64,000 nucleotides of DNA from Haloterrigena gelatinilytica (GTDB taxonomy: Archaea > Halobacteriota > Halobacteria > Halobacteriales > Natrialbaceae): assembly GCF_013342145.1 (NCBI RefSeq), contig NZ_JABUQZ010000001.1, positions 3,596,001-3,660,000 of the forward strand, in the 5' to 3' direction. Below the pieces are notes generated by a model. The model searched no databases. It was given only the letters and a program-made list of their open reading frames with translations, and was not told the DNA's origin. Every line of letters begins with the position of its first letter. The stretch's first letter is position 1. The translations under genes were made by a program, and so were the position numbers. Shown here piece by piece: positions 43,808 to 52,085 of this stretch.

Positions 43808-44560
43808 CTACTCGCGACCGGGGCGAACGGCCGCGACCGTCTCCCGCGCGAGCGCGTCGAACGTGGCCTCCCCGGGCACGACGTCGACGTCGATCCCGCG
43901 CTCGGCGGCCGTCTCGGCCGTCGGCTCGCCGATGACGCCGACGGTGGCGTCGGCGAGCCCCTCGAGGGCCGCGTCGCGAACGCCGCGGTCGGCGGCGGCT
44001 TCGAGGAAGTGGTCGACGGTCAGCGACGACGTGAAGCAGGCGGCGTCGAGGTCGCCCTCGGCGGCCAACTCGGCCGATGCGCCGCTGCCTTCGGGACGGA
44101 CCAGTCGGTAGAGGATCGTCTCGTGGACGTACGCGCCCGCGTCCTCGAGGCCGTCGAGCAGGACAGCGCTGCCGTGGTCGCTGCGGGCGACCTCGACGCG
44201 GGCGCCCGCGACGCGATCCGCCACCGCGTCGACGAGACCGCTCGAGGTGAACTCCTCGGGGACGAGGTCGACCGCGTACCCCTCCGCGCGGAGCGCGTCG
44301 GCCGTCGCGGGGCCGATCGCACAGACGGTCTGGTCGCCGGGCTCCCAGCCCGCCTCGGAGACGAGTTCCGCGCCGGTCTTGCTCGTGAAGACGACGTAGT
44401 CGGCGTCGGTCCGGGGCGTCGCGTCGGTAGCTTCGACGGCCAGCATCGGGTCCGGAATCGGCTCGGTACCGAGTTCGGAGAGCAGGGTCGCGGCCGACTC
44501 GAGGCGCTCGTCGTCGGGGCGGAAGACGGCGACGGTCGGCGCGTCGGGCGTGTCGCTCAT
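43808..44560 (-). CDS. hemD: Uroporphyrinogen-III synthase
   Basis: Closes and inverts ring D of hydroxymethylbilane to give uroporphyrinogen III. It has 250 residues, usual for HemD. Visible parts are VAVFRPDDERLESAATLLSE, YVVFTSKTGAELVSEAGW, VCAIGPATADALRAEGYAVD and the second-domain FTSSLTVDHFLEAAADRGV. The ATG overlaps the cobA stop codon (ATGA). Last gene of the hemC-cobA-hemD operon. Confidence 0.93.
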   Translation of the reverse strand: MSDTPDAPTVAVFRPDDERLESAATLLSELGTEPIPDPMLAVEATDATPRTDADYVVFTSKTGAELVSEAGWEPGDQTVCAIGPATADALRAEGYAVDLVPEEFTSSGLVDAVADRVAGARVEVARSDHGSAVLLDGLEDAGAYVHETILYRLVRPEGSGASAELAAEGDLDAACFTSSLTVDHFLEAAADRGVRDAALEGLADATVGVIGEPTAETAAERGIDVDVVPGEATFDALARETVAAVRPGRE

Positions 44561-45372
44561 CGGTCGCTCCTCACCTCCTCGCCGGCGCCGACGGCGCCGT
44601 AGTCGTTCTGCAGGAAGTCGACGACCGACGCGCGGGTGCCGGCGACGTCGCCGATCACCGTCACCGCGGGGGGTTCGATCCCGACCTCGTCGCGGGCGTC
44701 GACGATGGTCTCGAGGGTCCCCGTCGCGACCTGCTGGTCCGGCCAGGTGCCCCGTTCGACGAGCGCGACGGGCGTCTCGGGGGCCATCCCGGACTCGAGC
44801 AGCGCCTTCGTGTAGTCGGGCAGGCGGCCGACGCCCATCAGGACGACGATGGTGCCGCCGGTCGCCGCGAGGGCCTCCCAGTCGACCGCCGACTCCGGCT
44901 TGGTCGGGTCCTCGTGGCCCGTGACGAACGACACCGAGGAGGCGTGGTCGCGGTGCGTGACGGGGATGCCCGCCACTGCGGGCGCGGCGATGGCCGAGGT
45001 GACCGCAGGAACGACCTCGAAGGGAACGTCGTGGGCCGCGAGGTACTCGGCCTCCTCGCCGCCGCGGCCGAAGACGAAGGAGTCCCCGCCCTTCAGGCGG
45101 ACGACGGCTTTGTCCTCGCGGGCGAGCTCGACCAGTCGCTCGTTGATCTCCGACTGGGGCGTCCGGTCGCCGTTCGCGCGCTTCCCGACGTCCTCGCGGC
45201 GGTCCTCGGGCAGGAGATCGATGATCTCCGGACCCGGCAGTTTGTCGTGGAGGACGACGTCGCTCTCCTCGAGCAGTCGCTTGGCCTTGACGGTCAGCAG
45301 CTCGGGGTCGCCGGGGCCGCTGCCGACGAGGTAGACCGTTCCCGGGTCGGCGCTGGTGGGATCCGTTGACAT
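44557..45372 (-). CDS. cobA: Uroporphyrinogen-III C-methyltransferase (SUMT)
   Basis: Methylates uroporphyrinogen III at C-2 and C-7 with SAM to give precorrin-2, the branch to siroheme, cobalamin and the alternative heme route. It has 271 residues. Motifs are VYLVGSGPGDPELLTVKAKR, YDKL-like VVLHDKLPGPEI, VVRLKGGDSFVFGRGGEEA, PGVTSA-like VPAVTSAIAAPAVAGIPVTH and VLMGVGRLPDY. An in-frame GTG at 45390 overlapping the hemC stop (GTGA) is an alternative start. Confidence 0.95.
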   Translation of the reverse strand: MSTDPTSADPGTVYLVGSGPGDPELLTVKAKRLLEESDVVLHDKLPGPEIIDLLPEDRREDVGKRANGDRTPQSEINERLVELAREDKAVVRLKGGDSFVFGRGGEEAEYLAAHDVPFEVVPAVTSAIAAPAVAGIPVTHRDHASSVSFVTGHEDPTKPESAVDWEALAATGGTIVVLMGVGRLPDYTKALLESGMAPETPVALVERGTWPDQQVATGTLETIVDARDEVGIEPPAVTVIGDVAGTRASVVDFLQNDYGAVGAGEEVRSDR

Positions 45373-45386
45373 CTCCGTACGTTCCC

Positions 45387-46526
45387 TCACTTCCCCTCCG
45401 GCTTATCTTCCGCGGAAACGTCGCCTTCGTCGCTCTCGGCGTCCTCGCGGGCGGCCTCGATCAGGTCGGCCGCGCCGCGGTCCGCGAGATCTCGGGCGAA
45501 CTCGCGGGCCGCCTCGGCGTGGGTCTCGACCGGCAGGTCGCGGCTCCCCTCGACCGACTCCTCGCCGTCGCGGTCGAAGACGCTGACCGTCGCGTGGACG
45601 TACTCGCCCTGGACGACCGCGTAGATGCCGACCGGCGCGATACAGCCGCCGCCGAGTTCGGCGAGGACCGTTCGCTCGACGGTCGTCTCGACGCGGCTCC
45701 GCGGGAAGTCGATCGCCGACTGGATGTCGCGGGCCGTCTCGCCGTCGCGCGCGGTCACCGCGAGCGCCCCCTGTCCCGGCGCGGGAACGAACGTCCCCGT
45801 CGGGAGCTCCCGATAGTCGACGTAGTGAGCGAGGCCGCTGCGCTCCAGTCCCGACTGCGCGAGGACGATCGCGTCGTACTCGGTCTCGACCTCGCGTTCC
45901 ATCGCCTGTCGCTCGAGCTCCGAGAGGTCGTCGAACCACTCCTCGACGGTGCGATCGTACTCCGGTTCGTAGTCGTCGTCGCCGGCATTTCCTTTGCGTT
46001 CCTTCTCGGCCTCCGTCCGTTCCTGATGTTCCGCCTGCAGCGACGGCGCCAGCAGCTTCTCGAGGCGCGTGTCCACGTTCCCGCGCAGGGGCTCGACCTC
46101 GAGGTCCGGGCGCTCCGAGAGGAGCTGGGCCCGCCGGCGCAGGCTCGAGGTGCCGACGGTCGCCCCCTCGGGAAGCTCCTCGAGGGTCGAGCCGTCGGGC
46201 GTGATGAGGACGTCCCCCGGCGGCCCGCGCTCGGGCACCGCCGCCGTAACGAGCTCCTGTGGCTGTTCGGTCGGCATGTCCTTCATCGAGTGGACGGCGC
46301 CGTCGAGGTCGCCCTCGAGGACGCGCTCGTCGAGTTCGCGGACGAACGCGCCCGTCTTCCCCAGTCGATGAATCAGTTCGTCCCTGATCTGGTCGCCCGT
46401 CGTCTCGACGGTGACCAGTTCCACCTCGTAGCGCCGGTCCTCTAAGGCCTCTTCGACCAGTGAGGCCTGTCGCCGGGCGAGTGTGGATCCCCGAGTCGCC
46501 AGTCGCAGCGTCCCGCGCGTTCTCAT
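45387..46526 (-). CDS. hemC: Hydroxymethylbilane synthase (porphobilinogen deaminase)
   Basis: Condenses four porphobilinogens into hydroxymethylbilane. Typical start LRLATRGSTLARRQASLVEE; VHSMKDMPTEQPQELVTAAV; TSSLRRRAQLLSERPDLEVE and RGNVDTRLEKL; cofactor-binding Cys in LGGGCIAPVGIY. At 379 residues it is longer than usual because of an inserted, highly charged stretch of about 45 residues after RGNVDTRLEKL and an acidic C-terminal tail. First gene of the hemC-cobA-hemD operon. Confidence 0.95.
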   Translation of the reverse strand: MRTRGTLRLATRGSTLARRQASLVEEALEDRRYEVELVTVETTGDQIRDELIHRLGKTGAFVRELDERVLEGDLDGAVHSMKDMPTEQPQELVTAAVPERGPPGDVLITPDGSTLEELPEGATVGTSSLRRRAQLLSERPDLEVEPLRGNVDTRLEKLLAPSLQAEHQERTEAEKERKGNAGDDDYEPEYDRTVEEWFDDLSELERQAMEREVETEYDAIVLAQSGLERSGLAHYVDYRELPTGTFVPAPGQGALAVTARDGETARDIQSAIDFPRSRVETTVERTVLAELGGGCIAPVGIYAVVQGEYVHATVSVFDRDGEESVEGSRDLPVETHAEAAREFARDLADRGAADLIEAAREDAESDEGDVSAEDKPEGK

Positions 46527-46643
46527 GGGAGAACAGTCGGCGCCTGGGGTATGAAAAGCGCACGCTTGTCGGGCGACGGTCGGTGCGGTCGTTCATTCGG
46601 GAAAACATATGGTGTTTGTGACCAAGGAACATGAATTTTTGCG

Positions 46644-46669
46644 CGAACATATTCGAGAGAGTACTTAAT
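46644..46669 (+). promoter_or_regulatory. Promoter of truncated haemoglobin gene with small palindrome
   Basis: TACTTAAT (46662-46669) is a TATA-like box centred about 30 nt before ATG 46696. Just upstream, CGAA-CATA-TTCG (46644-46655) is a short palindrome in the position of an activator site. Confidence 0.45.
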
Positions 46670-46695
46670 CCTCCGCCATTCGTAGGGCCGGGTGG

Positions 46696-47061
46696 ATGAG
46701 CGAAACTCTGTACGAACGACTCGGCGGAGAGGACGCGATCGGTGCGGTCGTCGACCGGTTCTACGAACGCGTCGTCGAAGACGAGCGGGTCGCCCACTAC
46801 TTCGAGGACGTCGACATGCAGAAACAGCGGGCCCACCAGACCCAGTTCATCAGCGCGGTCGCGGGCGGCCCCGTCGACTACTCGGGCGCGGACATGGAGG
46901 CCGCACACGACGACCTCGGAATCACGAAACCCGACTTCGACGTCATCGTCGAACACCTCGACGCGACGCTCGAGGAGTTCGACGTCGACGCCGACGACCG
47001 CGAGGCCGTGCTGGACGCGATCGCCGAGTACGAGGACGATATCGTCACGGTGCCGGCCTGA
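46696..47061 (+). CDS. Group I truncated haemoglobin
   Basis: A 121-residue 2-on-2 haemoglobin. The start SETLYERLGGEDAIGAVVD and FYERVVEDERVAHYFEDVDM are family hallmarks; the proximal haem ligand is H71 in DMEAAHDDLGI, and the distal pocket includes the Tyr of RFYERV. It binds haem and small gases (O2, NO); roles in NO detoxification or oxygen sensing are inferred from the family. Confidence 0.93.
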   Translation: MSETLYERLGGEDAIGAVVDRFYERVVEDERVAHYFEDVDMQKQRAHQTQFISAVAGGPVDYSGADMEAAHDDLGITKPDFDVIVEHLDATLEEFDVDADDREAVLDAIAEYEDDIVTVPA

Positions 47062-47133
47062 GTCGCCGCCGTCGCCGACAGCACTCGAGACGGACCCGAG
47101 GCCTTTTGATCCCGTCCCCGCTATCACCGGACG

Positions 47134-47952
47134 ATGGTCGCAGTTACGCTGGGTCCCGAAGGAACCTACTCGCACCGGGCGGCGACGGCGGTCGCGGACG
47201 GCGACGAGATCGACTTCCGACAGTCGGTGACGGCCATCGTCGACGCCGTCGCCGGCGGCGAGTACGATCGCGGCGTGATCCCGATCGAGAACAGCATCGA
47301 GGGCTCGGTCACGGAGAGCTTGGACGCCCTCGCGGAGTACGACGTCGCCGTCGTCCGCGAGATCGTCACCCCGATCCGTCACGCCCTCCTCGCCCAGGGA
47401 CCGGAGTTCGACACGATCGCCAGCCACTCCCAGGCGTTGGCGCAGTGTCGCACCTACCTCGAGCGAGAGTACCCCGACGCCACCCTCGAGGCGGTCGCCA
47501 GCACCGCCCAGGGCGTCGAGTTCGCCCGCGACGATCCCTCCGTCGCTGGGATCGGGCATCCGGCCAATGCCGACGACGAACCCGCGCTCGAGGTGCTCGC
47601 CGAGGACATCCAGGACCAGGACTCGAACGCGACTCGCTTCTTCGCGCTGGCGCCCGCCGAGGAGCGCTCGAAGGGCGGCGGCAAGAGCTCGCTCGTCGTC
47701 TACCCCAACGCGAACTACCCCGGGCTCCTGCTCGAACTCCTCGAGCCCTTCGCCGACCGCGACATCAACCTCACGCGCGTCGAGTCCCGCCCCAGCGGGC
47801 AGCGACTCGGCGACTACGTGTTCCACGTCGACTTCGAGGCCGGCCTCTACGAGGCCCGGACGAAGGAGGCGATCGAGGAGTTAGAGGAACTGGCCGACAA
47901 CGGCTGGGTCCGCCGACTGGGCTCGTACGACACCGAACACGTCGTCGAGTGA
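47134..47952 (+). CDS. pheA: Prephenate dehydratase
   Basis: Converts prephenate to phenylpyruvate in phenylalanine synthesis. It has 272 residues, with no chorismate mutase domain. Catalytic-domain motifs are TLGPEGTYSHRAA, GVIPIENSIEGSVTESLDAL and the TRF motif in NATRFFALAP. The C-terminal ACT domain (about residues 190-272) carries LLLELLEPFADRDINLTRVE and the ESRP motif that binds Phe for feedback control. Confidence 0.95.
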   Translation: MVAVTLGPEGTYSHRAATAVADGDEIDFRQSVTAIVDAVAGGEYDRGVIPIENSIEGSVTESLDALAEYDVAVVREIVTPIRHALLAQGPEFDTIASHSQALAQCRTYLEREYPDATLEAVASTAQGVEFARDDPSVAGIGHPANADDEPALEVLAEDIQDQDSNATRFFALAPAEERSKGGGKSSLVVYPNANYPGLLLELLEPFADRDINLTRVESRPSGQRLGDYVFHVDFEAGLYEARTKEAIEELEELADNGWVRRLGSYDTEHVVE

Positions 47953-48012
47953 CCGACCGCCGTCGAGATTTCGTTTCGATACCGGCGTTCGCTACCGGCG
48001 TTGCTCGAACCG

Positions 48013-49140
48013 TTAGAACGCCGTCGTCTCGCGCCGGAGCTCGAGCGCCGCGGCGAAGTCGGCCTGCGAGACCAGTCCGACGGGTTCGCCGTCGCGCACG
48101 ACGAACCCGACGTCGGCTCGGCTCCGCTGTAACGTCTGGAGCGCGTCGAACGCGCTCGTCTCGGCGTCGATTCGCGGGAGGTCCGTCGTCGCGACGTCGC
48201 CGACGGTCGTCGTCTCGTACTCCGCCGGCCCGATGTCGCGCAGCGCGGCCGCGGTGATCGCGCCGACGATCGCGTCGCTCTCGTCGACGACGGGGAGGTC
48301 CGTTCGCCGAGCGGCGAGCAAGCGGGCGAACACGGTTTCGACGGTCGCGCCGACCTGGACCGGCTCCCGGGGCGAGAGGAGGTCCGTCACGGTCAGCCCC
48401 GAGAGGAGGTCGCCGAGAACGACCGCGCGGGACTCGCTGGTCGCACCGATGTAGATGAAGAGCGCGACCAGCACGAGGACCGGGCTGAACGTCACGACGA
48501 CGCCCAGGAAGATGAACAGGATCGCGAACAGCGTTCCGGCGCGGGCGGCCGTCCGGGTGGCGCTGACGTACGACCGGTTGCGCGCGAGCACGGCCCGCAA
48601 CACCCGCCCGCCGTCCATCGGAAACGCGGGGAGCATGTTGAACGCCACCAGCGAGACGTTCATGACGCCGAGCAGCCCGATCGCGAAGACGAGGACCGTC
48701 GCCGACTCGGGGACGACGAAGAGCGCGCCGATGCAGGCGGCCCCGACGAGGAGACTCGCGACGGGGCCGGCGACGGCGATCCAGAACTCGCGGTTCCACT
48801 CCCTCGGCATCTCGGCGAGGCTCGCCAGCCCGCCGAGGATCCAGAGCGTGATCGACTCGACTTCGATATCGTAGCGCATCGCGACCCACGCGTGGCCCAG
48901 TTCGTGGACGGCGACGCTCGCGAACAGCCCGACGGCCGCGAGGGTGGCGACGAGCCACCGGTCGGCGGCGGAGAGGCTCGCCGCGTCGACCGTCGCCGGC
49001 GTCGCGGCGTTGATGACGACCTCGTACGCGGCGAGCTGTTCGCCGCTGCCGATGAGCCAGACGAGCACCGGAACGAAGACGAGCAGCGAGACGTTCACGC
49101 GGATCGGGATTCCCCAGACCCGGAGGACGGTGTAGTTCAC
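48013..49140 (-). CDS. Site-2 protease family intramembrane metalloprotease with CBS domains
   Basis: A 375-residue membrane protease that cuts within transmembrane segments. The zinc site is HELGH (residues 79-83) in helix form, with the third ligand D176 in FPMDGGRVLRA. About six helices are followed by two CBS motifs (residues 245-370: LLSPREPVQVGATVETVFAR and LQRSRADVGFVVRDGEPVGL), which usually sense adenine nucleotides. Start GTG 49140. Substrates are unknown. Confidence 0.93.
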   Translation of the reverse strand: MNYTVLRVWGIPIRVNVSLLVFVPVLVWLIGSGEQLAAYEVVINAATPATVDAASLSAADRWLVATLAAVGLFASVAVHELGHAWVAMRYDIEVESITLWILGGLASLAEMPREWNREFWIAVAGPVASLLVGAACIGALFVVPESATVLVFAIGLLGVMNVSLVAFNMLPAFPMDGGRVLRAVLARNRSYVSATRTAARAGTLFAILFIFLGVVVTFSPVLVLVALFIYIGATSESRAVVLGDLLSGLTVTDLLSPREPVQVGATVETVFARLLAARRTDLPVVDESDAIVGAITAAALRDIGPAEYETTTVGDVATTDLPRIDAETSAFDALQTLQRSRADVGFVVRDGEPVGLVSQADFAAALELRRETTAF

Positions 49141-49265
49141 GGCGTGTTCAACCGGGAGAACGCGGTTAGGTGTTGCTGAATACGTTCATCGTGCGCCTCC
49201 GCCGATTCGCTCGCTCGAGTCGACCCCCCTCGCGGCTTTTTCTCGCTGGAACCCCTCCGTTCCGT

Positions 49266-49925
49266 ATGTTACGCGCATCCATCGCCATCCCGGCGAAAGC
49301 GCTGGCGCTCGATCACGCGTCGAGCGCCGTTCCCGGGATCGAGGTCGAGGCCGAGCGGATCGCCGCACACAGCACGGAGTGGGTCATGCCGTGTCTCTGG
49401 ATCGCCGACGAGGAGTTCGACGCCGTCGAGAACGCGTTGGAGTCGGATCCGTCGATCGACGAGGTCGTCGCGAGCGTGCGGTTCGACGAGGCGGCGTTCT
49501 ACCACGTCGAGTGGACCGAGGACGTGATTCGGCGGATCGATTCGTACGTCGACAAGGAGGGGGCGCTGCTCGAGGCCCGGCTCTCGGGGGGCGAGTGGCG
49601 GGTCGACTTCCGCTTCGCCGACCGCGAGCAGTTCGACGCGTTCCGGGATCAGTTCGCGGATCGGGACTACTCCTTCCGGCTCCTGAGTCTGACCGAAATG
49701 ACCCGCTCGGACCACGAGTTACAGGACCTCACCGCGGCGCAACGGGACGCGCTCGTGGCCGCCGCGGAGCGCGGCTACTACCGCGTCCCGCGGGAGACGA
49801 CGACGGCCGAACTCGCGGACGATCTCGGCATCTCCCACCAGGCGGTCTCGGAACTCCTCCGGCGGGGGACCGAGAACCTCGTCTTCGCGACGCTGCCGGC
49901 GGAGCGGGAGCCCGGACCGTCGTAG
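49266..49925 (+). CDS. Bat-type helix-turn-helix regulator
   Basis: A 219-residue regulator. The N-terminal part (residues 1-150) is the bacterio-opsin activator-type domain: VMPCLWIADEEFDAVENALE, FDEAAFYHVEWTEDVIRRI and VDFRFADREQFDAFRDQF. The C-terminus is HTH_10: LTAAQRDALVAAAERGYYRV and TAELADDLGISHQAVSELLR. Target genes are unknown. ATG 49266 follows a GC-rich leader and starts the conserved MLRASIAIP. Confidence 0.92.
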   Translation: MLRASIAIPAKALALDHASSAVPGIEVEAERIAAHSTEWVMPCLWIADEEFDAVENALESDPSIDEVVASVRFDEAAFYHVEWTEDVIRRIDSYVDKEGALLEARLSGGEWRVDFRFADREQFDAFRDQFADRDYSFRLLSLTEMTRSDHELQDLTAAQRDALVAAAERGYYRVPRETTTAELADDLGISHQAVSELLRRGTENLVFATLPAEREPGPS

Positions 49926-49998
49926 CTGCGTGACGCCTTTTAAAGTGTTGCGCTCGGCAGGTTCGTCGCTCTTCCGGCCGGGTCGGCTAGCTACCTCA

Positions 49999-50358
49999 AT
50001 GATGAATGAGAAAGTCTCGCAAGACGTCGCGTTCCGCTTGTTGAGTCACGTCTATCGTCGCGCGTTGCTCGAGTGTCTCGATCGACACGACACGCCCGTC
50101 TCGCTGGCCGACGCGGCGGCGGACGTGGCGCGAGCGTGCAACGAAACGCCAGCCCCCGACGTCTCGGACGAGGAGATCGAGCGGATCTACCTCTCCTTGC
50201 ACCACTCGCACGTCCCGCGGCTGGCCGATCGAGGGGCGGTCAGCTACGACCGAGACCGGAAGGTCGTGACGCTCACCGAACGCGGGGAACGCATCATCAC
50301 CGTTCACGACCGCGTGAGCCCCGACGTGCCGCTCGAGGTGACCGACGCCGGACGGTGA
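49999..50358 (+). CDS. Winged-helix protein, DUF7344-like
   Basis: A 119-residue protein with a single winged-helix domain: FRLLSHVYRRALLECLDRHD, then IERIYLSLHHSHVPRLADRG and VSYDRDRKVVTLTERGERII. It matches the haloarchaeal DUF7344 pattern and probably binds DNA. Two adjacent ATG codons (49999 and 50002) start the frame; the upstream TTTTAAAG near 49937 is a possible TATA box. Confidence 0.8.
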   Translation: MMNEKVSQDVAFRLLSHVYRRALLECLDRHDTPVSLADAAADVARACNETPAPDVSDEEIERIYLSLHHSHVPRLADRGAVSYDRDRKVVTLTERGERIITVHDRVSPDVPLEVTDAGR

Positions 50359-50365
50359 TTACGGG

Positions 50366-50791
50366 CTACGGGCTGTACTCCGGCGACTGGGATTCGATCG
50401 TGTCGGCGACGTTGTCCAGTTGCTCGCCGATGGTCGCGACGAGATCGTCGAGCGTGACGATGCCCGTCAGCTCGCCGTTCTCGTCGACGACCGGGAAGCG
50501 GCGCGCGTTCTCCTCCTTGATCGCCCGCGAGATCTCGATCGCGTCCGCGTCCGCCTGCAGCGTGGTCAGCCCCGCCGTCATCACGTCCTCCGCCGGCGTC
50601 CCGGCGACGTCATCGCTCTGACCCACCTCGAGGGCGATGTCGCGGTCGGTGACGATCCCGACCGGCTCCTCGCCCTCGGTGACGACCGCGGCGCCGACGT
50701 TGTTCGACGCGAGCCGCTGTGCGACCGTTTCGAGTTCGGTGTCCGGACCTGCCGTTACGACGTTCTTCGGACCGAGTTCGCCGACTGACAT
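50366..50791 (-). CDS. CBS domain pair protein
   Basis: A 141-residue protein made of one Bateman module. The first CBS is VVTAGPDTELETVAQRLASN with VGIVTDRDIALEVGQ; the second begins PAEDVMTAGLTTLQADADAI and has RFPVVDENGELTGIVTLDDL. Such stand-alone pairs bind adenine nucleotides. Converges on the winged-helix gene with a 7-bp gap. Confidence 0.9.
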   Translation of the reverse strand: MSVGELGPKNVVTAGPDTELETVAQRLASNNVGAAVVTEGEEPVGIVTDRDIALEVGQSDDVAGTPAEDVMTAGLTTLQADADAIEISRAIKEENARRFPVVDENGELTGIVTLDDLVATIGEQLDNVADTIESQSPEYSP

Positions 50792-50953
50792 AGCACGAAG
50801 AGAGACAGTCGGCCGGCTATTCAGTGCGGGGCTTTCACCTGAACGCGATGCGATCGGCCGGTCGACGGGCCGCGGCCGCCGGCCGTGCAGTTCGCACGAC
50901 GGCACGCCTCGGCACCGCAAACGGTTTTCCGCGTCCCCGCGGTAGCCCCGCAC

Positions 50954-51412
50954 ATGACGCTCGACGACGGCGACGACGCCCCGACCGTGACCGCACCGAA
51001 CCAGGACGGCGAGGCGGTCTCCCTCGAGTTCGAGGAGCCGACGGTGCTGTACTTCTACCCCAAGGACGACACGCCCGGCTGTACGATCGAGGCGAACCAG
51101 TTCCAGCGCGAACGCGAGAGTTACCGAGACGCCGGCGTGGACGTCTACGGCGTCTCGGTCGACGACGTCGACTCCCACGCCTCGTTCTGCGAGTCGGAGG
51201 GCCTCGAGTTCGACCTGCTGGCCGACCCCGACGGCGAGATCGCCGAGGCGTTCGACGTCGATCGGCGGGACGGCGGCGTCACCGCGCGGACGACCTTCGT
51301 CCTCGCCGACGGCGAGGTGAAGGCGGTCTACGAGAACGTCGACCCCGACGGCCACGCGCGCGAGGTGTTGTTCGACGCGCTCGACGACGGGCTGGTGACG
51401 TTACCCGAGTAG
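50954..51412 (+). CDS. Peroxiredoxin, BCP/PrxQ type
   Basis: A 152-residue thiol peroxidase. The peroxidatic Cys is C43 in YPKDDTPGCTIEANQFQ; a second Cys (C79, in SFCESEGLEF) could resolve it. The thioredoxin-fold segments VSLEFEEPTVLYFY and TARTTFVLADGEVKAVYENV complete the fold. Reduces hydrogen peroxide and organic peroxides using a thioredoxin-like donor. ATG 50954 excludes 23 poorly biased codons. Confidence 0.93.
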   Translation: MTLDDGDDAPTVTAPNQDGEAVSLEFEEPTVLYFYPKDDTPGCTIEANQFQRERESYRDAGVDVYGVSVDDVDSHASFCESEGLEFDLLADPDGEIAEAFDVDRRDGGVTARTTFVLADGEVKAVYENVDPDGHAREVLFDALDDGLVTLPE

Positions 51413-51440
51413 GATCTTTTGACCTCGAATCGCGGGCAGA

Positions 51441-51448
51441 ATTTATCT
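51441..51448 (+). promoter_or_regulatory. TATA box of Hsp20 gene (leaderless)
   Basis: ATTTATCT centred 27-28 nt before ATG 51472. Confidence 0.6.
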
Positions 51449-51471
51449 CGCTCGAGTCCCTAGCTGTGCGT

Positions 51472-51891
51472 ATGCGACGAAACCCGTTCGACGATATCGA
51501 GGAGTTGCTCGACCGCGTCAGCCGGCAGGTCGAGGAGGGTATGGGCGCCGGCGGGCTGCAGGTCCCGGGCTCGGTCCCGGTCGACGTCGTCGACGCCGGC
51601 GAGGAGTACCTCGTCACGGCCGACCTCCCCGGTTACGAGACCGACGACATCGAACTGACCCTCTCGGAGGGGACCCTGCGCCTCGAGGCCAACCGCGAGG
51701 ACGAGTCGGAGTACGCCGAGGGCCGCTACCTCCGTCGCGAACGGACGCGCACGTCGGCCAACCGCCGGATCCGCCTTCCCGAACCGGTCGAGGAGGAGAA
51801 CGTCTCGGCCGGCTTCGAGGACGGCGTGTTGACCGTCCGGCTCCCGAAGGTCTCGGGAACCGACGACTCGAAGCGGATCGACATCGAGTGA
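51472..51891 (+). CDS. Hsp20/alpha-crystallin small heat-shock protein
   Basis: A 139-residue small chaperone that holds unfolding proteins. The alpha-crystallin domain (about residues 37-130) includes VPVDVVDAGEEYLVTADLPG, YETDDIELTLSEGTLRLEAN and the final FEDGVLTVRLPKVSGTD. The dimer-interface and A-G-V-L-like C-terminal motifs are recognisable. A good TATA box supports leaderless, possibly heat-inducible expression. Confidence 0.93.
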   Translation: MRRNPFDDIEELLDRVSRQVEEGMGAGGLQVPGSVPVDVVDAGEEYLVTADLPGYETDDIELTLSEGTLRLEANREDESEYAEGRYLRRERTRTSANRRIRLPEPVEEENVSAGFEDGVLTVRLPKVSGTDDSKRIDIE

Positions 51892-52053
51892 TCGGCGAGG
51901 CGCCTGCTCGAGCCCCGCCGTAGTGTGGCCGCTCGCTGATAGCCGGCGAATCGGCCGACCGAGACTCGCCGACAGACCGTGAGCCGGCGAGCCCGACGAG
52001 CGATGGCGACTCTCGTCGACCGACCGCGTCGGGCCACCCGTACGTTTCCAGTC

Positions 52054-52064
52054 GATTATTATAG
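52054..52064 (+). promoter_or_regulatory. TATA box of membrane protein gene at 52086
   Basis: GATTATTATAG centred 27 nt before ATG 52086, fitting a leaderless transcript. Confidence 0.55.
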
Positions 52065-52085
52065 CACTATTACATATCTGCGGGT

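Noticed and set aside
46644-46655. CGAAC-N4-GTTCG type anaerobic regulator site
   Set aside because: The palindrome here is CGAA-CATA-TTCG, one base short on each arm and with different spacing, so the specific regulator assignment is not supported.
45403-47826. Very long minus-strand frame covering pheA, the haemoglobin gene and part of hemC
   Set aside because: It runs antisense to two genuine plus-strand genes and out of frame through hemC; the translated second half is Arg-rich as expected for a frame shadow.
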